DNA from: an uncultured Caulobacterales bacterium
GTDB lineage: Bacteria; Pseudomonadota; Alphaproteobacteria; Caulobacterales; Maricaulaceae
Length of the DNA: 64,000 nt
Assembly: GCA_938003545.1 (NCBI GenBank)
Contig: CALKXY010000004.1
Span: 84,710 to 148,709 of the forward strand
Direction: 5' to 3'
In this document: in pieces, positions 54,382 through 63,858 of the stretch
Numbering within the stretch: position 1 is the stretch's first letter
How the letters are laid out: the number at the start of each line of letters is the position of its first letter
Program-made: the position numbers and the translations under genes
Notes under the pieces: generated by a model
Told to the model about the DNA's origin: nothing
Database searches by the model: none
What the model saw: the letters and a program-made list of their open reading frames with translations, nothing else

Positions 54382-56514
54382 ATGAAAGCTTTAACACTAC
54401 GACAGTCAAGCGATGTGCATATGGGCATAGAAAGTGATGCTGCCGATATATTGCGTGCGGCTAACATCGCCTATGCCACTGTCGATAGCGACCGTATTAT
54501 CCGCCACACCGAAGGTGATGTCGCGGGCATTTTGGGACTAGGGACAAATGATCAACTCACCGGGTCTATTGTCACTGAATTACTAGGGGCCTTCCAGCTT
54601 GAGGACCCAAAGACGCGTAAGGCTTGGACGCCTAAAGAGGTCGCGTCAAATATCGAAAAGTCATTATTGTCGGCTGAACCGCATCGAACTTCGTCGTTAC
54701 TAACGACATTGGATGGTCGCCGCGTTCGTGTGAACACATGGTATAATGGATTGGGTGATTGCACAGTTGTTGTGCGTGATGTGACGACAGATAGTAAATA
54801 CCGGAACTTATTCGAAATCGCGATGGGTGCGGCGAATGCTGGATTTTGGTCGAAGGACTTCAAATCGGGTAAATTTACATATTCTGCCTCTGTTATGAAT
54901 CGTCTCACCACAGAAGAGCAGGTACGCTTGCAATCTAACGGTTTGTTTTCGATCGTCCACCCAGAGGATAGGGAATCGCTCACGAGAGAATGGATGGAAG
55001 TTGTCGAATCCCGTCGGGATTTTGACTTTAAATACCGTGTTCGAACAGCTGAAAACGATGGTATGTGGCAGCGGTCTATTGGGCAAATTGTCTGTGCACC
55101 GGATGGTACGCCATTGGGCGCAACGGCTTTCGTTATGGATATTACAGAAGATATTGGGAAAACCCAAGCTCTGGCATCCGAGCGATCCGTGTCAAAAGCG
55201 AAGTCTGAATTTCTCGCTCGGATGAGTCATGAAATTCGCACGCCGCTCAATGCGATTATTGGTATGAGTGATAGCCTTAGAGATGAAAATCTCTCACAGG
55301 ATGTGCGCGAAGTCATTACAGATATTGAAGATGCAGCCGAAGGCTTGCACTATTTGCTGTCCAGAACACTCGATCATGCGAAACTCATGAGCGAAACAGT
55401 CAAAATTAACTTGGATTCTGCCGATCCGCGCCAAGTTTTGGGAACGGTGTCCCGTCTGTGGAAGCCGCAAATTAGTAATAAAGGCTTGGTCTTTAAAGTC
55501 ATTATTGACCCGAGCCTCCCAAAGTCCATGTTATTGGACGAATTCCGGCTCCAGCAATGTTTGAATAACTTTTTAGCCAATGCCGCGAAGTTTACGAAAA
55601 TGGGCAGTGTCACACTGATCGCGCGCCAATCCATTATTAAGGGTGCGCCGCATTTGGTCTTGGCGGTTAAGGATACTGGAATTGGCATGAGCGAAAGCGA
55701 GTCTAAACTCATCTTTGATCCGTTCACACAAGCCGATGGTTCTATCCAACGTGAATATGGCGGCACTGGTTTGGGCATGAGTATCACGAAAAACCTGTGC
55801 GAGTTGATGGGCGGTCAAATCCGTTTGAAAACCGTACAAGGCGAGGGCTCTACATTTGCCTTGATCCTTCCTATCCTAGAGAAGGCACAAGATTTATCGC
55901 CTGCCGTGCCTCAACAGACAGAAAGTAAAGTTGAGACTAAGTTTGAGGCGTCTGCGCCAAAACATTCAACATTACCTGTCGTTGAAACCATAACTTTGGC
56001 GACGTCTGAAGCCGCACCCGCGGTTAAACCTGTAACCGCCCCAGCTGAAGCGGTTCCCCTTGATGCAACGGCCGCAGATGTGGAGAAACCTGTGCAGCCT
56101 TTCGAAGGCCTCAATGTCCTTTGCGTCGAAGATAACCCGATCAACCAAAAAGTTGTCAAACGCCTGATCGGTAGCCGCGTTGCACAGCTTTATTTTGCGG
56201 ATAATGGCCGAGAGGCCCTGAATGTTCTCAATACCGTGCCCGTCGATGTGGTTTTGATGGACATTCACATGCCGGTTATGGATGGAATCGAAGCGACACT
56301 GGAAATTCGTAAATCAAATGCGACCTATGCGAATGTTATCATTATTGCTCTAACGGCTGACCCTGATTATCAGCAGCGCCGTATTTGCCGTAATATCGGT
56401 ATGGACGATACAATTGCCAAACCTGTAAAACGCGAAGATATTTTGAACGCCTTTGATCGGACGTTGACGAAGCTATCTAGTAAATTTGGCCAAGAAGTCG
56501 CTCTAACGGGATAG
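54382..56514 (+). CDS. hybrid sensor histidine kinase with receiver domain
   Basis: This soluble-looking 710-residue hybrid kinase starts at ATG 54382 with a gaggg site (an in-frame ATG at 54355 lacks one). The N-terminal half holds two PAS-like regions (around AYATVDSDRIIRHTEGDVAG and AANAGFWSKDFKSGKFTYSA). HisKA carries His283 in RMSHEIRTPLNAIIGMSDSL. The HATPase shows DTGIGM and EYGGTGLGMSITKNL. A Pro/Ala/Glu-rich linker leads to a REC domain with CVEDNPINQK and phospho-acceptor Asp627 in VVLMDIHMPVMDG. The signal is unknown. No Hpt or regulator is adjacent. Confidence 0.92.
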   Translation: MKALTLRQSSDVHMGIESDAADILRAANIAYATVDSDRIIRHTEGDVAGILGLGTNDQLTGSIVTELLGAFQLEDPKTRKAWTPKEVASNIEKSLLSAEPHRTSSLLTTLDGRRVRVNTWYNGLGDCTVVVRDVTTDSKYRNLFEIAMGAANAGFWSKDFKSGKFTYSASVMNRLTTEEQVRLQSNGLFSIVHPEDRESLTREWMEVVESRRDFDFKYRVRTAENDGMWQRSIGQIVCAPDGTPLGATAFVMDITEDIGKTQALASERSVSKAKSEFLARMSHEIRTPLNAIIGMSDSLRDENLSQDVREVITDIEDAAEGLHYLLSRTLDHAKLMSETVKINLDSADPRQVLGTVSRLWKPQISNKGLVFKVIIDPSLPKSMLLDEFRLQQCLNNFLANAAKFTKMGSVTLIARQSIIKGAPHLVLAVKDTGIGMSESESKLIFDPFTQADGSIQREYGGTGLGMSITKNLCELMGGQIRLKTVQGEGSTFALILPILEKAQDLSPAVPQQTESKVETKFEASAPKHSTLPVVETITLATSEAAPAVKPVTAPAEAVPLDATAADVEKPVQPFEGLNVLCVEDNPINQKVVKRLIGSRVAQLYFADNGREALNVLNTVPVDVVLMDIHMPVMDGIEATLEIRKSNATYANVIIIALTADPDYQQRRICRNIGMDDTIAKPVKREDILNAFDRTLTKLSSKFGQEVALTG

Positions 56515-56560
56515 ATGCGGGTTTAGGTCGGAATTCGTGAAAGTGCTATATTTTCTGACT

Positions 56561-56779
56561 TTATGACTTCGCGTTCACGCGTTTCGTTGAGGCTGGGTAT
56601 GTGCTGAGGATTGCTCCGACACGTGTTGGTCGTATTTGTAAAACGCCGCCGCAATTGGGGCAGGGACCCGTGGCGCAGTCCGAACAAAATGTGCATTCAA
56701 CACTACAAATGCGCGCGTCGTGACTTTCTGGCGGAAGGTCTTTGTCGCACAGCTCACAATTTGGTCTCATCTGGAGCAT
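56561..56779 (-). CDS. DUF1272 family small cysteine-rich protein
   Basis: The 72-residue protein has the DUF1272 pattern: MRPNCELCDKDLPPES, RICSVECTFCSDC, and CPNCGGVLQIRP. Eight Cys in pairs suggest two zinc sites. The C-terminal tail (VGAILSTYPASTKRVNAKS) is not conserved in what I know of the family. It lies 11 bases downstream of panC on the same strand. Confidence 0.88.
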   Translation of the reverse strand: MLQMRPNCELCDKDLPPESHDARICSVECTFCSDCATGPCPNCGGVLQIRPTRVGAILSTYPASTKRVNAKS

Positions 56780-56790
56780 TTGCGAACCTC

Positions 56791-57645
56791 TTAGACGGCG
56801 AAATTATCGATTAAACGGACGCTATTACCTTGGTTTGGGCAATGGGCGGCGACGAGGACGCGAGCGGGACCGTTGAGATAACCGCCTTCCAGCACCGTCA
56901 GGGAGTTCGGGCTCCGCACTTCGACGTAATCGACCGATGAAAACCCAGCCTCCAGCAACGCGCGTTTGGCCTCATCCGTGGCGACATCAACATGTTGGCC
57001 TTCGCGCATATCCGACGCGCATTTTTTCATGATGATGTTGAGTTTCCGCGCGAGGGTTAGGCCATCTGCGTCGAAATAGGCATTGCGAGAGGACAGGGCG
57101 AGGCCATGTCCATCGCGCGCAATCGGTGCGCCGATTATATTGATCGACATATCGAGGTCTTCAACTAATCGCCGTATGGTCGCGAGCTGCTGATAATCTT
57201 TTTCGCCAAATATGGCAGTGTCAGGCTGAACACGATTAAAGAGTTTTGTGACAACCAAAGCTACACCATCGAAAAAGGTCGGGCGGTAATCTGTTTCCAG
57301 TCCTTGTGCGACGCCGCCAACTTTGACGGTTGTTGCGTGATGAACGTCATACATAGTTTGCGGATCAGGCACATAGATCAGGTCGACGCCTTCTGCCTCT
57401 AATAGGCGCGCATCTTCGGTTTCGGTGCGGGGGTAGGCGTCCAAATCTTCGCCAGGGGCGAATTGCGTTGGGTTTACGAAGATAGAGACGACGATCCGCT
57501 CGCCATATTTTTTAGCTAAGCGTACAAGGGTTAGATGCCCCTCATGCAGCGCGCCCATCGTTGGTACGAATGTAATTCGATCACCTGATCCACGCCACCC
57601 CCAGACGGTGTTCCGCAAATCTCTTTCTGTCCGCACGATTTTCAT
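56791..57645 (-). CDS. panC: pantoate--beta-alanine ligase
   Basis: PanC makes pantothenate from pantoate, beta-alanine and ATP. The 284-residue protein has FVPTMGALHEGHLTLVRLA with the HxGH ATP motif, VVSIFVNPTQFAPGEDLDAYPRT in two blocks, and IFGEKDYQQLATIRRLVEDL. GHGLALSSRNAYF is the KMSKS-like region. It follows dac by 16 bases and precedes a DUF1272 gene, forming a three-gene unit. Confidence 0.96.
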   Translation of the reverse strand: MKIVRTERDLRNTVWGWRGSGDRITFVPTMGALHEGHLTLVRLAKKYGERIVVSIFVNPTQFAPGEDLDAYPRTETEDARLLEAEGVDLIYVPDPQTMYDVHHATTVKVGGVAQGLETDYRPTFFDGVALVVTKLFNRVQPDTAIFGEKDYQQLATIRRLVEDLDMSINIIGAPIARDGHGLALSSRNAYFDADGLTLARKLNIIMKKCASDMREGQHVDVATDEAKRALLEAGFSSVDYVEVRSPNSLTVLEGGYLNGPARVLVAAHCPNQGNSVRLIDNFAV

Positions 57646-57661
57646 GGAAATCGTCTAGGGC

Positions 57662-58744
57662 TTAGGGCGCGATAAGCCAACATTTGGTTTGCGCAGTTGC
57701 ACATGCGGTTTTGGCGTCTTGTGCGGTCAGGCCTGAAAGACGCGCATGAAACACAGGGCGTCCCGACACAAACCCGCTAGAGATATCCAGACCTGCAGCA
57801 GGGGCAAGCGCCGCGGCCATTCCGCGAGCCTGTGCTTCACTCTTTAAATCGCGGAGCTGTACCGCCCAAGGCTTTGGCGCAATGCGGTCATGCGCGCCGC
57901 GTAAAATGGCCGTGCGCGGGCCTTGATTGGCAGGAATGAGGGCTGGCGCAGTAGATGGAGGTAAGACGCCCATGACATCGAACCCGCGTTCGACTAAATC
58001 TTGCATATGTGCATTGCGGCTGCTACCGCTTGCGCCGCCCAAAACGACGGTGATTTGACGGCGACCGTTGCGAATGGCGCTGACCATCAAGTTGTAACCT
58101 GATGCGCGAGTGTAACCTGTCTTGAATCCATCGACTTCAGGCATGGTAGCCAGCAGTGCATTCGTATTTTTCACACCGCGAAATTCTCGCTGTCCAAAAT
58201 AATGGTAGCGATCATAATGCGTTGTTAAAATTGAATGACCCAGCTTCGCCATATCGCGCGCTGTGGTGAGTTGGTCGGGATGGGGCAGGCCATTTGCGGT
58301 TTTAAACGTTGTGCGTTGCATGCCGAGGCTGCGGGCTTTGGCTGTCATCATTTCGGCAAAGCGGGCTTCGGTCCCGCCAAGGCGTTCCGCAAGAACAACG
58401 GCTGAATCATTGTGGCTACGGACGGCAACGGATTGGATGAGATCCCGCACGGTAATTTTTTGTCCCGCACGCAAGCCGAGCTTAACAGGCGGGGTACGTG
58501 CGGCTTTGCGCGATACTGTCACCGTTTCGCTAAGGGTCAAAGAGCCGTTATCCAGCGCGTCAAACACCAGATGCAAGGTCATCACTTTGGTGAGGGACGC
58601 AGGATAGCGCGGCGCGTCAATTTGGCGGGCATGTAGGACGTCCAAGCTATCTGCATCGACAATAATTGACGCATAACGATTTTCGGCCTGTGCAGTTGTC
58701 GCAAGCATAAAAAAGGCAATTGCTATGAATAGAAAACGACGCAT
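57662..58744 (-). CDS. D-alanyl-D-alanine carboxypeptidase (PBP5/6-type) with C-terminal SPOR-like region
   Basis: This periplasmic DD-carboxypeptidase trims peptidoglycan pentapeptides. The 360-residue protein has a signal peptide (cut after Ala20, AQA|EN). The catalytic residues are Ser50 in SLTK, Ser110 in SHN, and the KTG motif in DGFKTGYTRASG. The usual C-terminal beta domain is replaced by a Pro-rich linker and a SPOR-like domain (WAVQLRDLKSEAQARGMAAAL and FHARLSGLTAQDAKTACA), expected to bind denuded glycan at division sites. It heads the panC unit and is divergent from clpS. Confidence 0.92.
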   Translation of the reverse strand: MRRFLFIAIAFFMLATTAQAENRYASIIVDADSLDVLHARQIDAPRYPASLTKVMTLHLVFDALDNGSLTLSETVTVSRKAARTPPVKLGLRAGQKITVRDLIQSVAVRSHNDSAVVLAERLGGTEARFAEMMTAKARSLGMQRTTFKTANGLPHPDQLTTARDMAKLGHSILTTHYDRYHYFGQREFRGVKNTNALLATMPEVDGFKTGYTRASGYNLMVSAIRNGRRQITVVLGGASGSSRNAHMQDLVERGFDVMGVLPPSTAPALIPANQGPRTAILRGAHDRIAPKPWAVQLRDLKSEAQARGMAAALAPAAGLDISSGFVSGRPVFHARLSGLTAQDAKTACATAQTKCWLIAP

Positions 58745-58871
58745 CCCGCATCCCTCGACTGGAACGGTTAGAATAGGGTTAACGCTATGTTAAAAGCTGC
58801 GGCTATGTTGCGCGCAGTTTTCGCATCTTCGCGTCTTGGCGCAACCGATCAAACCCTTATATAGAGCCACT

Positions 58872-59240
58872 ATGACTGACCTATCCCTACATCTTCATCT
58901 CACGCCATTTGCCGGACCTGATAAGGACGACAGCGAAGATGGCGGGGCCGAGCGCGGCGTTGCAACCAAAGTTCGGCCAAAGACGAAAAAACCGTCCATG
59001 TGGCGCGTAATTTTGATGAATGACGATTACACGCCGATGGAATTTGTCGTGTCGATCCTCATGGGGATATTCAAAAAAACGTCGGATGAGGCCAATGCGA
59101 TTATGTTGAACGTCCACCAAACAGGCATTGGCACGTGCGGCGTTTATACATTCGAAGTCGCCGAAACCAAAGTCGCGCAAGTTATGGACGCCGCCAAACG
59201 CGCCCAACATCCGCTGCAATGCACGCTTGAGAAAGAATAG
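58872..59240 (+). CDS. clpS: ATP-dependent Clp protease adaptor ClpS
   Basis: ClpS delivers N-degron substrates to ClpAP. ATG 58872 gives 122 residues; the frame from 58836 adds 12 without homology. Core motifs [18 protein letters not shown] ([10 protein letters not shown] binds the N-terminal residue), [16 protein letters not shown] and [19 protein letters not shown] are standard. clpA follows 248 bases later, the usual pair. Confidence 0.95.
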   Translation: MTDLSLHLHLTPFAGPDKDDSEDGGAERGVATKVRPKTKKPSMWRVILMNDDYTPMEFVVSILMGIFKKTSDEANAIMLNVHQTGIGTCGVYTFEVAETKVAQVMDAAKRAQHPLQCTLEKE

Positions 59241-59488
59241 AGCTTAGTCGTCGGAATAAACGACTGGCTTTGAATGCCGTGTCTAAAGAGAAAAAGCGAT
59301 GGGTCATGGCAAGCTCCTTTTCTCGAGTTGTCAACATGACAGCTGGATCAGGTGAGTGCTAGCGTGTTCTCGTGATCCGCAAATCCTGAGAGACCTACAT
59401 CACAAGGTTTATCACGGGGGTGTGACAGTTCGCGGCTTGAATAACGGGAGGGTGTCCCCACATCCTTTTCTCGAAAGGAATTCTACTT

Positions 59489-61804
59489 ATGGCATCTTTC
59501 TCCCCCGTTTTGGAAGAAACTATCCACCGCGCTCTGACCTTGGCCAGCGACCGGAAGCATGAGCTTGCCACGCTGGAGCATTTATTGCTGTCGCTTTTGG
59601 ATGACAAAGACGCCGCTGCCGTGATCACGGCTTGCGATGTTGATATTGAACCTTTGCGCGGCGATGTGCTTCGCTATTTGGACGAAGACCTCGCGTCTCT
59701 CGTTGTTGAAGATTTTGAAGAGGCGCGCCCAACGGCAGGCTTCCACCGCGTAATTCAGCGGGCTGTTATCCATGTGCAAAGCTCTGGCCGCGAAGAAGTG
59801 ACAGGCGCGAACGCGCTGGTTGCCCTATTTGCGGAACGCGAGTCCCACGCCGTGTATTTCCTACAGGAACGCGACATGACGCGCTATGATGCGGTGAATT
59901 ACATCAGCCACGGCATCTCTAAGTCTGGCGATGGCTCTGCGTCTAAATCTCCAATGGGCGCAGATATGCCCGAGGGTGAAGAGGCGAAGAAAAAAGATCC
60001 ACTTGAAGAATATACCGTCAATTTGAACGTCAAAGCGAAAGAGGGCGACATTGATCCGCTTATCGGGCGCGACGACGAGGTCGAACGCTGCATCATGGTG
60101 CTTTCGCGCCGCCGCAAGAATAACCCGCTCCTCGTGGGCGACCCAGGCGTCGGCAAAACGGCAATTGCCGAAGGTATTGCCCGCCGTATCGTGAATGAGA
60201 ATGTTCCTGACGTTCTAAAAGACGCAACAATCTACTCGCTCGACATGGGCGCATTGCTCGCAGGTACGCGCTATCGCGGCGATTTTGAGGAACGCCTCAA
60301 AGCTGTTGTCACGCAGTTGCAAGAAACACCGGGTGCCGTACTGTTTATCGACGAAATCCACACCATCATTGGTGCGGGTGCGACGTCTGGCGGCGCAATG
60401 GATGCGTCGAACCTTCTCAAGCCCGCTTTGCAGTCGGGTAAGCTCCGTTGCATGGGGTCGACGACCTATAAAGAATATCGTCAGCATTTTGAAAAGGATC
60501 GTGCCTTGTCACGTCGTTTCCTCAAGATCGATGTGTCCGAGCCAACCCCCGAAGATGCTGTAAAAATTCTTCAAGGCCTCAGCTCTTATTTCGAAGAGTT
60601 CCATGGTGTGACCTATACGCCTGCGGCTATTCAAGGCGCAGTGGACCTGTCCGTGCGTCACATCACGGATCGTTTGCTGCCCGACAAAGCGATTGATGTT
60701 ATAGATGAGGCTGGCGCTCGTACACGTCTTGTCCCTGAGGATAAGCGTAAGACGAAAATCGGCATCAAAGAGATCGAAAGCGTTATCGCCAAGATCGCGC
60801 GCATCCCGCCGAAATCCATTTCGCGCGACGATGAGAAGGCCCTTAAGTCTCTACCTATGGACCTCAAACGGATGGTCTTTGGTCAGGACGACGCGATTGA
60901 TCAAGTCGCCTCAGCGGTGAAACTTGCCCGCGCAGGTCTGCGTGAGCCGAATAAACCAATTGGCTCTTATCTCTTCGCGGGTCCAACGGGCGTTGGTAAA
61001 ACCGAAGTCGCCAAGCAACTCGCCATGACGCAAGGTCTGGAGCTGCTACGGTTCGACATGTCCGAATATATGGAGCGCCACACTGTGTCGCGCCTGATCG
61101 GTGCGCCTCCAGGGTATGTCGGATATGACCAAGGCGGTTTGCTGACGGATCAAGTGAACCAAAACCCGCATTCTATCTTGCTCTTGGACGAAATCGAAAA
61201 AGCTCATCCCGATATCTACAACATCTTGTTGCAGGTGATGGATAATGGGTTCCTGACGGATGCCAATGGCCGCAAAGTCGATTTCCGCAATGTCATCATC
61301 ATTATGACGACAAATGCGGGCGCGGCGGATGCCGCCAAGGCCGAAATCGGATTTGGACGCGGGTTGAAATCGGACGAGCAAGAAGGGGCTATCAAGCGCC
61401 GCTTCACGCCTGAATTCCGTAACCGCCTGGACGCCATTGTGTCCTTTGCGGCACTGACGCCAGAAGATATTGCCAAGGTTGTCGATAAATTCGTCATCCA
61501 ATTGGAAGCTCAACTCGCGGATCGAAAGATCGAATTTGAACTCTCCAAAGGCGCGAATGTCTGGCTGGCGACAAAAGGCTATGACAAGCGTTACGGCGCG
61601 CGTCCGCTGGGCCGTACGATTCAGGAGTTTATCAAGAAGCCATTGGCCGATGAAATCCTCTTCGGGAAGCTAAAGCAGGGCGGATTGGTCAAGGTCGGCG
61701 TAGACCGTAAGAAAGAAAACCTAACCTTCAAAATCGTGCCACCCGCAAAGGGCAAAGCCACAGGTAAAGGCAAGAATGCGCCTAAACCAAAGGAGGACGC
61801 GTAG
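59489..61804 (+). CDS. clpA: ATP-dependent Clp protease ATP-binding subunit ClpA
   Basis: ClpA is the AAA+ unfoldase of ClpAP. The 771-residue protein has an N-domain (LEETIHRALTLASDRKHELA), a D1 module with GDPGVGKTAIAEGIAR, and a D2 module with GPTGVGKTEVAKQLA. FIDEIHTIIGAGATSGG is the D1 Walker B. The ClpP-binding IGF-type loop appears as EIGFGRGLK. The C-terminus is Lys-rich. It is downstream of clpS and ends before a hairpin-rich 3' region. Confidence 0.96.
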   Translation: MASFSPVLEETIHRALTLASDRKHELATLEHLLLSLLDDKDAAAVITACDVDIEPLRGDVLRYLDEDLASLVVEDFEEARPTAGFHRVIQRAVIHVQSSGREEVTGANALVALFAERESHAVYFLQERDMTRYDAVNYISHGISKSGDGSASKSPMGADMPEGEEAKKKDPLEEYTVNLNVKAKEGDIDPLIGRDDEVERCIMVLSRRRKNNPLLVGDPGVGKTAIAEGIARRIVNENVPDVLKDATIYSLDMGALLAGTRYRGDFEERLKAVVTQLQETPGAVLFIDEIHTIIGAGATSGGAMDASNLLKPALQSGKLRCMGSTTYKEYRQHFEKDRALSRRFLKIDVSEPTPEDAVKILQGLSSYFEEFHGVTYTPAAIQGAVDLSVRHITDRLLPDKAIDVIDEAGARTRLVPEDKRKTKIGIKEIESVIAKIARIPPKSISRDDEKALKSLPMDLKRMVFGQDDAIDQVASAVKLARAGLREPNKPIGSYLFAGPTGVGKTEVAKQLAMTQGLELLRFDMSEYMERHTVSRLIGAPPGYVGYDQGGLLTDQVNQNPHSILLLDEIEKAHPDIYNILLQVMDNGFLTDANGRKVDFRNVIIIMTTNAGAADAAKAEIGFGRGLKSDEQEGAIKRRFTPEFRNRLDAIVSFAALTPEDIAKVVDKFVIQLEAQLADRKIEFELSKGANVWLATKGYDKRYGARPLGRTIQEFIKKPLADEILFGKLKQGGLVKVGVDRKKENLTFKIVPPAKGKATGKGKNAPKPKEDA

Positions 61805-61811
61805 CGCGTCT

Positions 61812-61926
61812 AGCATTCACCCTGAAAGGGGCGAATGAGCGTTACGCCGAAGCCTACTGGCTTCGGGTGTCCCGCAGTCAAAGAAACAGAAGCCGTCTGG
61901 TGCAAATCGCACAAGGCGGCTTTTTT
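61812..61926 (+). terminator. hairpin-rich 3' region ending in a terminator after clpA
   Basis: Three stems lie in series. The first is cattcaccct/aggggcgaatg near 61812-61835 with one mismatch. The second is ccgaagcc-tact-ggcttcgg at 61847-61866. The last is agccg/cggct with an inner gtgc/gcac stem (61891-61921), followed by six T. The last is a good Rho-independent terminator. The first two may be part of a processed 3' RNA. Confidence 0.75.
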
Positions 61927-62126
61927 ATTGGAGAAGTTTAGTCGCCTGTTTGAGGTGCGTTTTGGCGGCGAAGTTAACATTAGACGAGAGGCGATAAACG
62001 CCCAAAGAAGGCCGCTCGTAATGTTTGCCGATACGGCAGTATATGCCCAAAATAAGCCGACCTTAAGATAGAATTGTTTTTTGGATGTTAGCAATTGCTC
62101 GTGTTAAACCACGTTTGGAAACTCCA

Positions 62127-63134
62127 ATGACAAAAGCTATCATATGTTTTAATTTATCAGCTTGCGGAATGATACGTAGGGCTAAAATAGCAGATATCAT
62201 ACCGCACCTTCAATTGGATTACCTTTACACGCCGACACCGAACAACGTTAGCGGAGTTAACTTTTTCGATGCAAAGGTCAAAATGTTTAACGCGCAAAAC
62301 CCTTATTCGAATGAGTACTATGGCTCACCAAAATACTTAAAGGAGCTGCATAAATCCTTAAATGATTTGGTGAGCTATGATCGGGTTGAGATGTGGATCG
62401 GGCCTAGTCTACATGATCATATTTCAGCATTTCATATTTTATCAATCCTCGAGGAACAAGCACATATCAAACGACGATTATTCGTAAACCATTTACCCGT
62501 TGTTGCAGGAATTATGAACGAGGAAAAAATACTTGCGGCACAAGGCACAGCTATTTTACCTGATGAAGGAATTTACCGCGAAGCAGAACTATATTGGGGA
62601 GCCTTTAAAAGTTCGACACCTGAATTGTGGGTAAATTTGTTAAATCAACAATCAAAATTCTTTCCGTATTTCGACCGAATACATAAGCGGTTTTTGTTGC
62701 AACTTCCGCTGGAGCCTACAAAGTTACGACTTGTTGATCTACTAATTTTGAAACATGTGAAAAGCGGTATGAAAAAAACAGTTCATCTTCTCGGCCATGT
62801 GCTTGCTGATGATTTTGAGAACTATTACACGGTAAATGAAAAGACCGCCTGGGATGCCATTTTCGGCATGGCTAATGCCTACACGCCTGCCATTTCGGGA
62901 CTACCACTCGAACCATTTGACTATTACTCTCATGAAGAGATAGAAATTTCGAAACGCCGGAAGTGTTTCAACAGTTGTCCGTCTCTTACACAATTTGGGA
63001 AAGCTCTTTTGGAAAACAACGCAAATTGGATTGAGCAAAACACATACGATTATTGGTGGGGTGGCACTCATATAACGAGTGAAAAAATTTGGTCATTTGA
63101 TCCGAAGTCTGAGAAATTGATTCGACCACTGTAA
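62127..63134 (+). CDS. DUF1835-like protein, AT-rich
   Basis: The 335-residue protein starts at ATG 62127 behind a ggaaactcc sequence; the frame opens at 62085. It loosely matches DUF1835-type proteins: an N-terminal AIICFNLSACGMIRR, then YDRVEMWIGPSLHDHISAFHILSIL, a W-containing helix region, and a late KRFLLQLPLEPTKLRLVDLLIL. Base composition is clearly AT-richer than neighbours, suggesting transfer. The assignment to DUF1835 is by pattern only. Function is unknown. Confidence 0.6.
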   Translation: MTKAIICFNLSACGMIRRAKIADIIPHLQLDYLYTPTPNNVSGVNFFDAKVKMFNAQNPYSNEYYGSPKYLKELHKSLNDLVSYDRVEMWIGPSLHDHISAFHILSILEEQAHIKRRLFVNHLPVVAGIMNEEKILAAQGTAILPDEGIYREAELYWGAFKSSTPELWVNLLNQQSKFFPYFDRIHKRFLLQLPLEPTKLRLVDLLILKHVKSGMKKTVHLLGHVLADDFENYYTVNEKTAWDAIFGMANAYTPAISGLPLEPFDYYSHEEIEISKRRKCFNSCPSLTQFGKALLENNANWIEQNTYDYWWGGTHITSEKIWSFDPKSEKLIRPL

Positions 63135-63290
63135 CTATCGGATTTGGTCCACTTTTGCTGCCATAGCAGTCCAAACTGAGCGTCTTAAAATCGCCTCAAG
63201 TAAGCCTCTGAGCTAACGTCCGCATTCTGGGGTTATGAGGTATATATAACCTGTTTATTGAGCGGGCTCTAAACTTCCCTCTCTCCGTCA

Positions 63291-63572
63291 TCACAAGGCT
63301 TGTCCTTGTGATTCATGCGTAACGTCAAAGATGGATTTACGTTTTTCAGTCTGCAATTCGGTAGGGCTGCGGTGCCCTTTTAGGGAACGAACCATCGCGG
63401 GATTAAGTGCAATTTGTGACACATCCGCATAGCGCGACAGCATAACCATACCGAGATCAGGCCAATAAAACGGCCTGTCTGCGGCGCGAAGGTCTACATA
63501 TTTTGTATATGGATTGGCCGCAAAGGCAAGTGAGAGCGGATCAAATGTGAGCAGGTTTGCTTTATGGGGCGC
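63291..63572 (-). pseudogene. cytochrome P450 N-terminal remnant
   Basis: A 94-codon open frame without a start codon encodes the N-terminal pattern of bacterial P450s: FDPLSLAFAANPYTKYVDLR, then PFYWPDLGMVMLSRYADVSQ, and a conserved-looking NPAMVRS. After this it runs into unrelated sequence (HRSPTELQTEKRKS) and stops. A TAA lies directly upstream in frame (63573-63575). No heme-binding Cys region follows, so this is a truncated pseudogene. Confidence 0.6.
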
Positions 63573-63626
63573 TTATGGGATGAAGGGCGGAAGAAGTCCA
63601 AGTGCGTGTTTGTAAATAAAGGGGCT

Positions 63627-63649
63627 TCTCTCTCTCTCTCTCTCTCTCT
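63627..63649. repeat. (TC)n dinucleotide tract
   Basis: About eleven and a half TC units stand in a row in an intergenic setting. Such tracts slip readily in replication. There is no gene for it to switch. Confidence 0.9.
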
Positions 63650-63660
63650 AATCTCCGTTC

Positions 63661-63738
63661 ACCCCAGCGCAGGCTGGGGTCCAGGCCGCATGTGAGAAAA
63701 TATACATAGATGCACTGGATCCCAGCCTGCGCTGGGAT
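63661..63738. repeat. paired-hairpin palindromic repeat (REP-like)
   Basis: Two hairpins with 4-base loops, accccagc-gcag-gctggggt (63661-63680) and atcccagc-ctgc-gctgggat (63719-63738), form an inverted pair. TCCAG-type sequence lies inside. The layout matches the element inserted in glyS (hairpin, TCCAG, spacer, CTGGA, hairpin), though the stem sequences differ. Confidence 0.85.
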
Positions 63739-63858
63739 GGACGGAAGATTGGTGTTTGAAATTTCGATCCTTGTTTTGGCGAAATAATAATCATTCCACT
63801 TCAATGACTTAAAATAAAATACAAGAGATGCATCCTCGGCCTCAAAAGCTGTGTCACA

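Noticed and set aside
61841..61926. Cobalamin or other riboswitch
   Set aside because: A few bases (gtgtcccgcagtc) recall part of a B12 riboswitch, but the order of conserved boxes is wrong and no metabolite gene follows directly.
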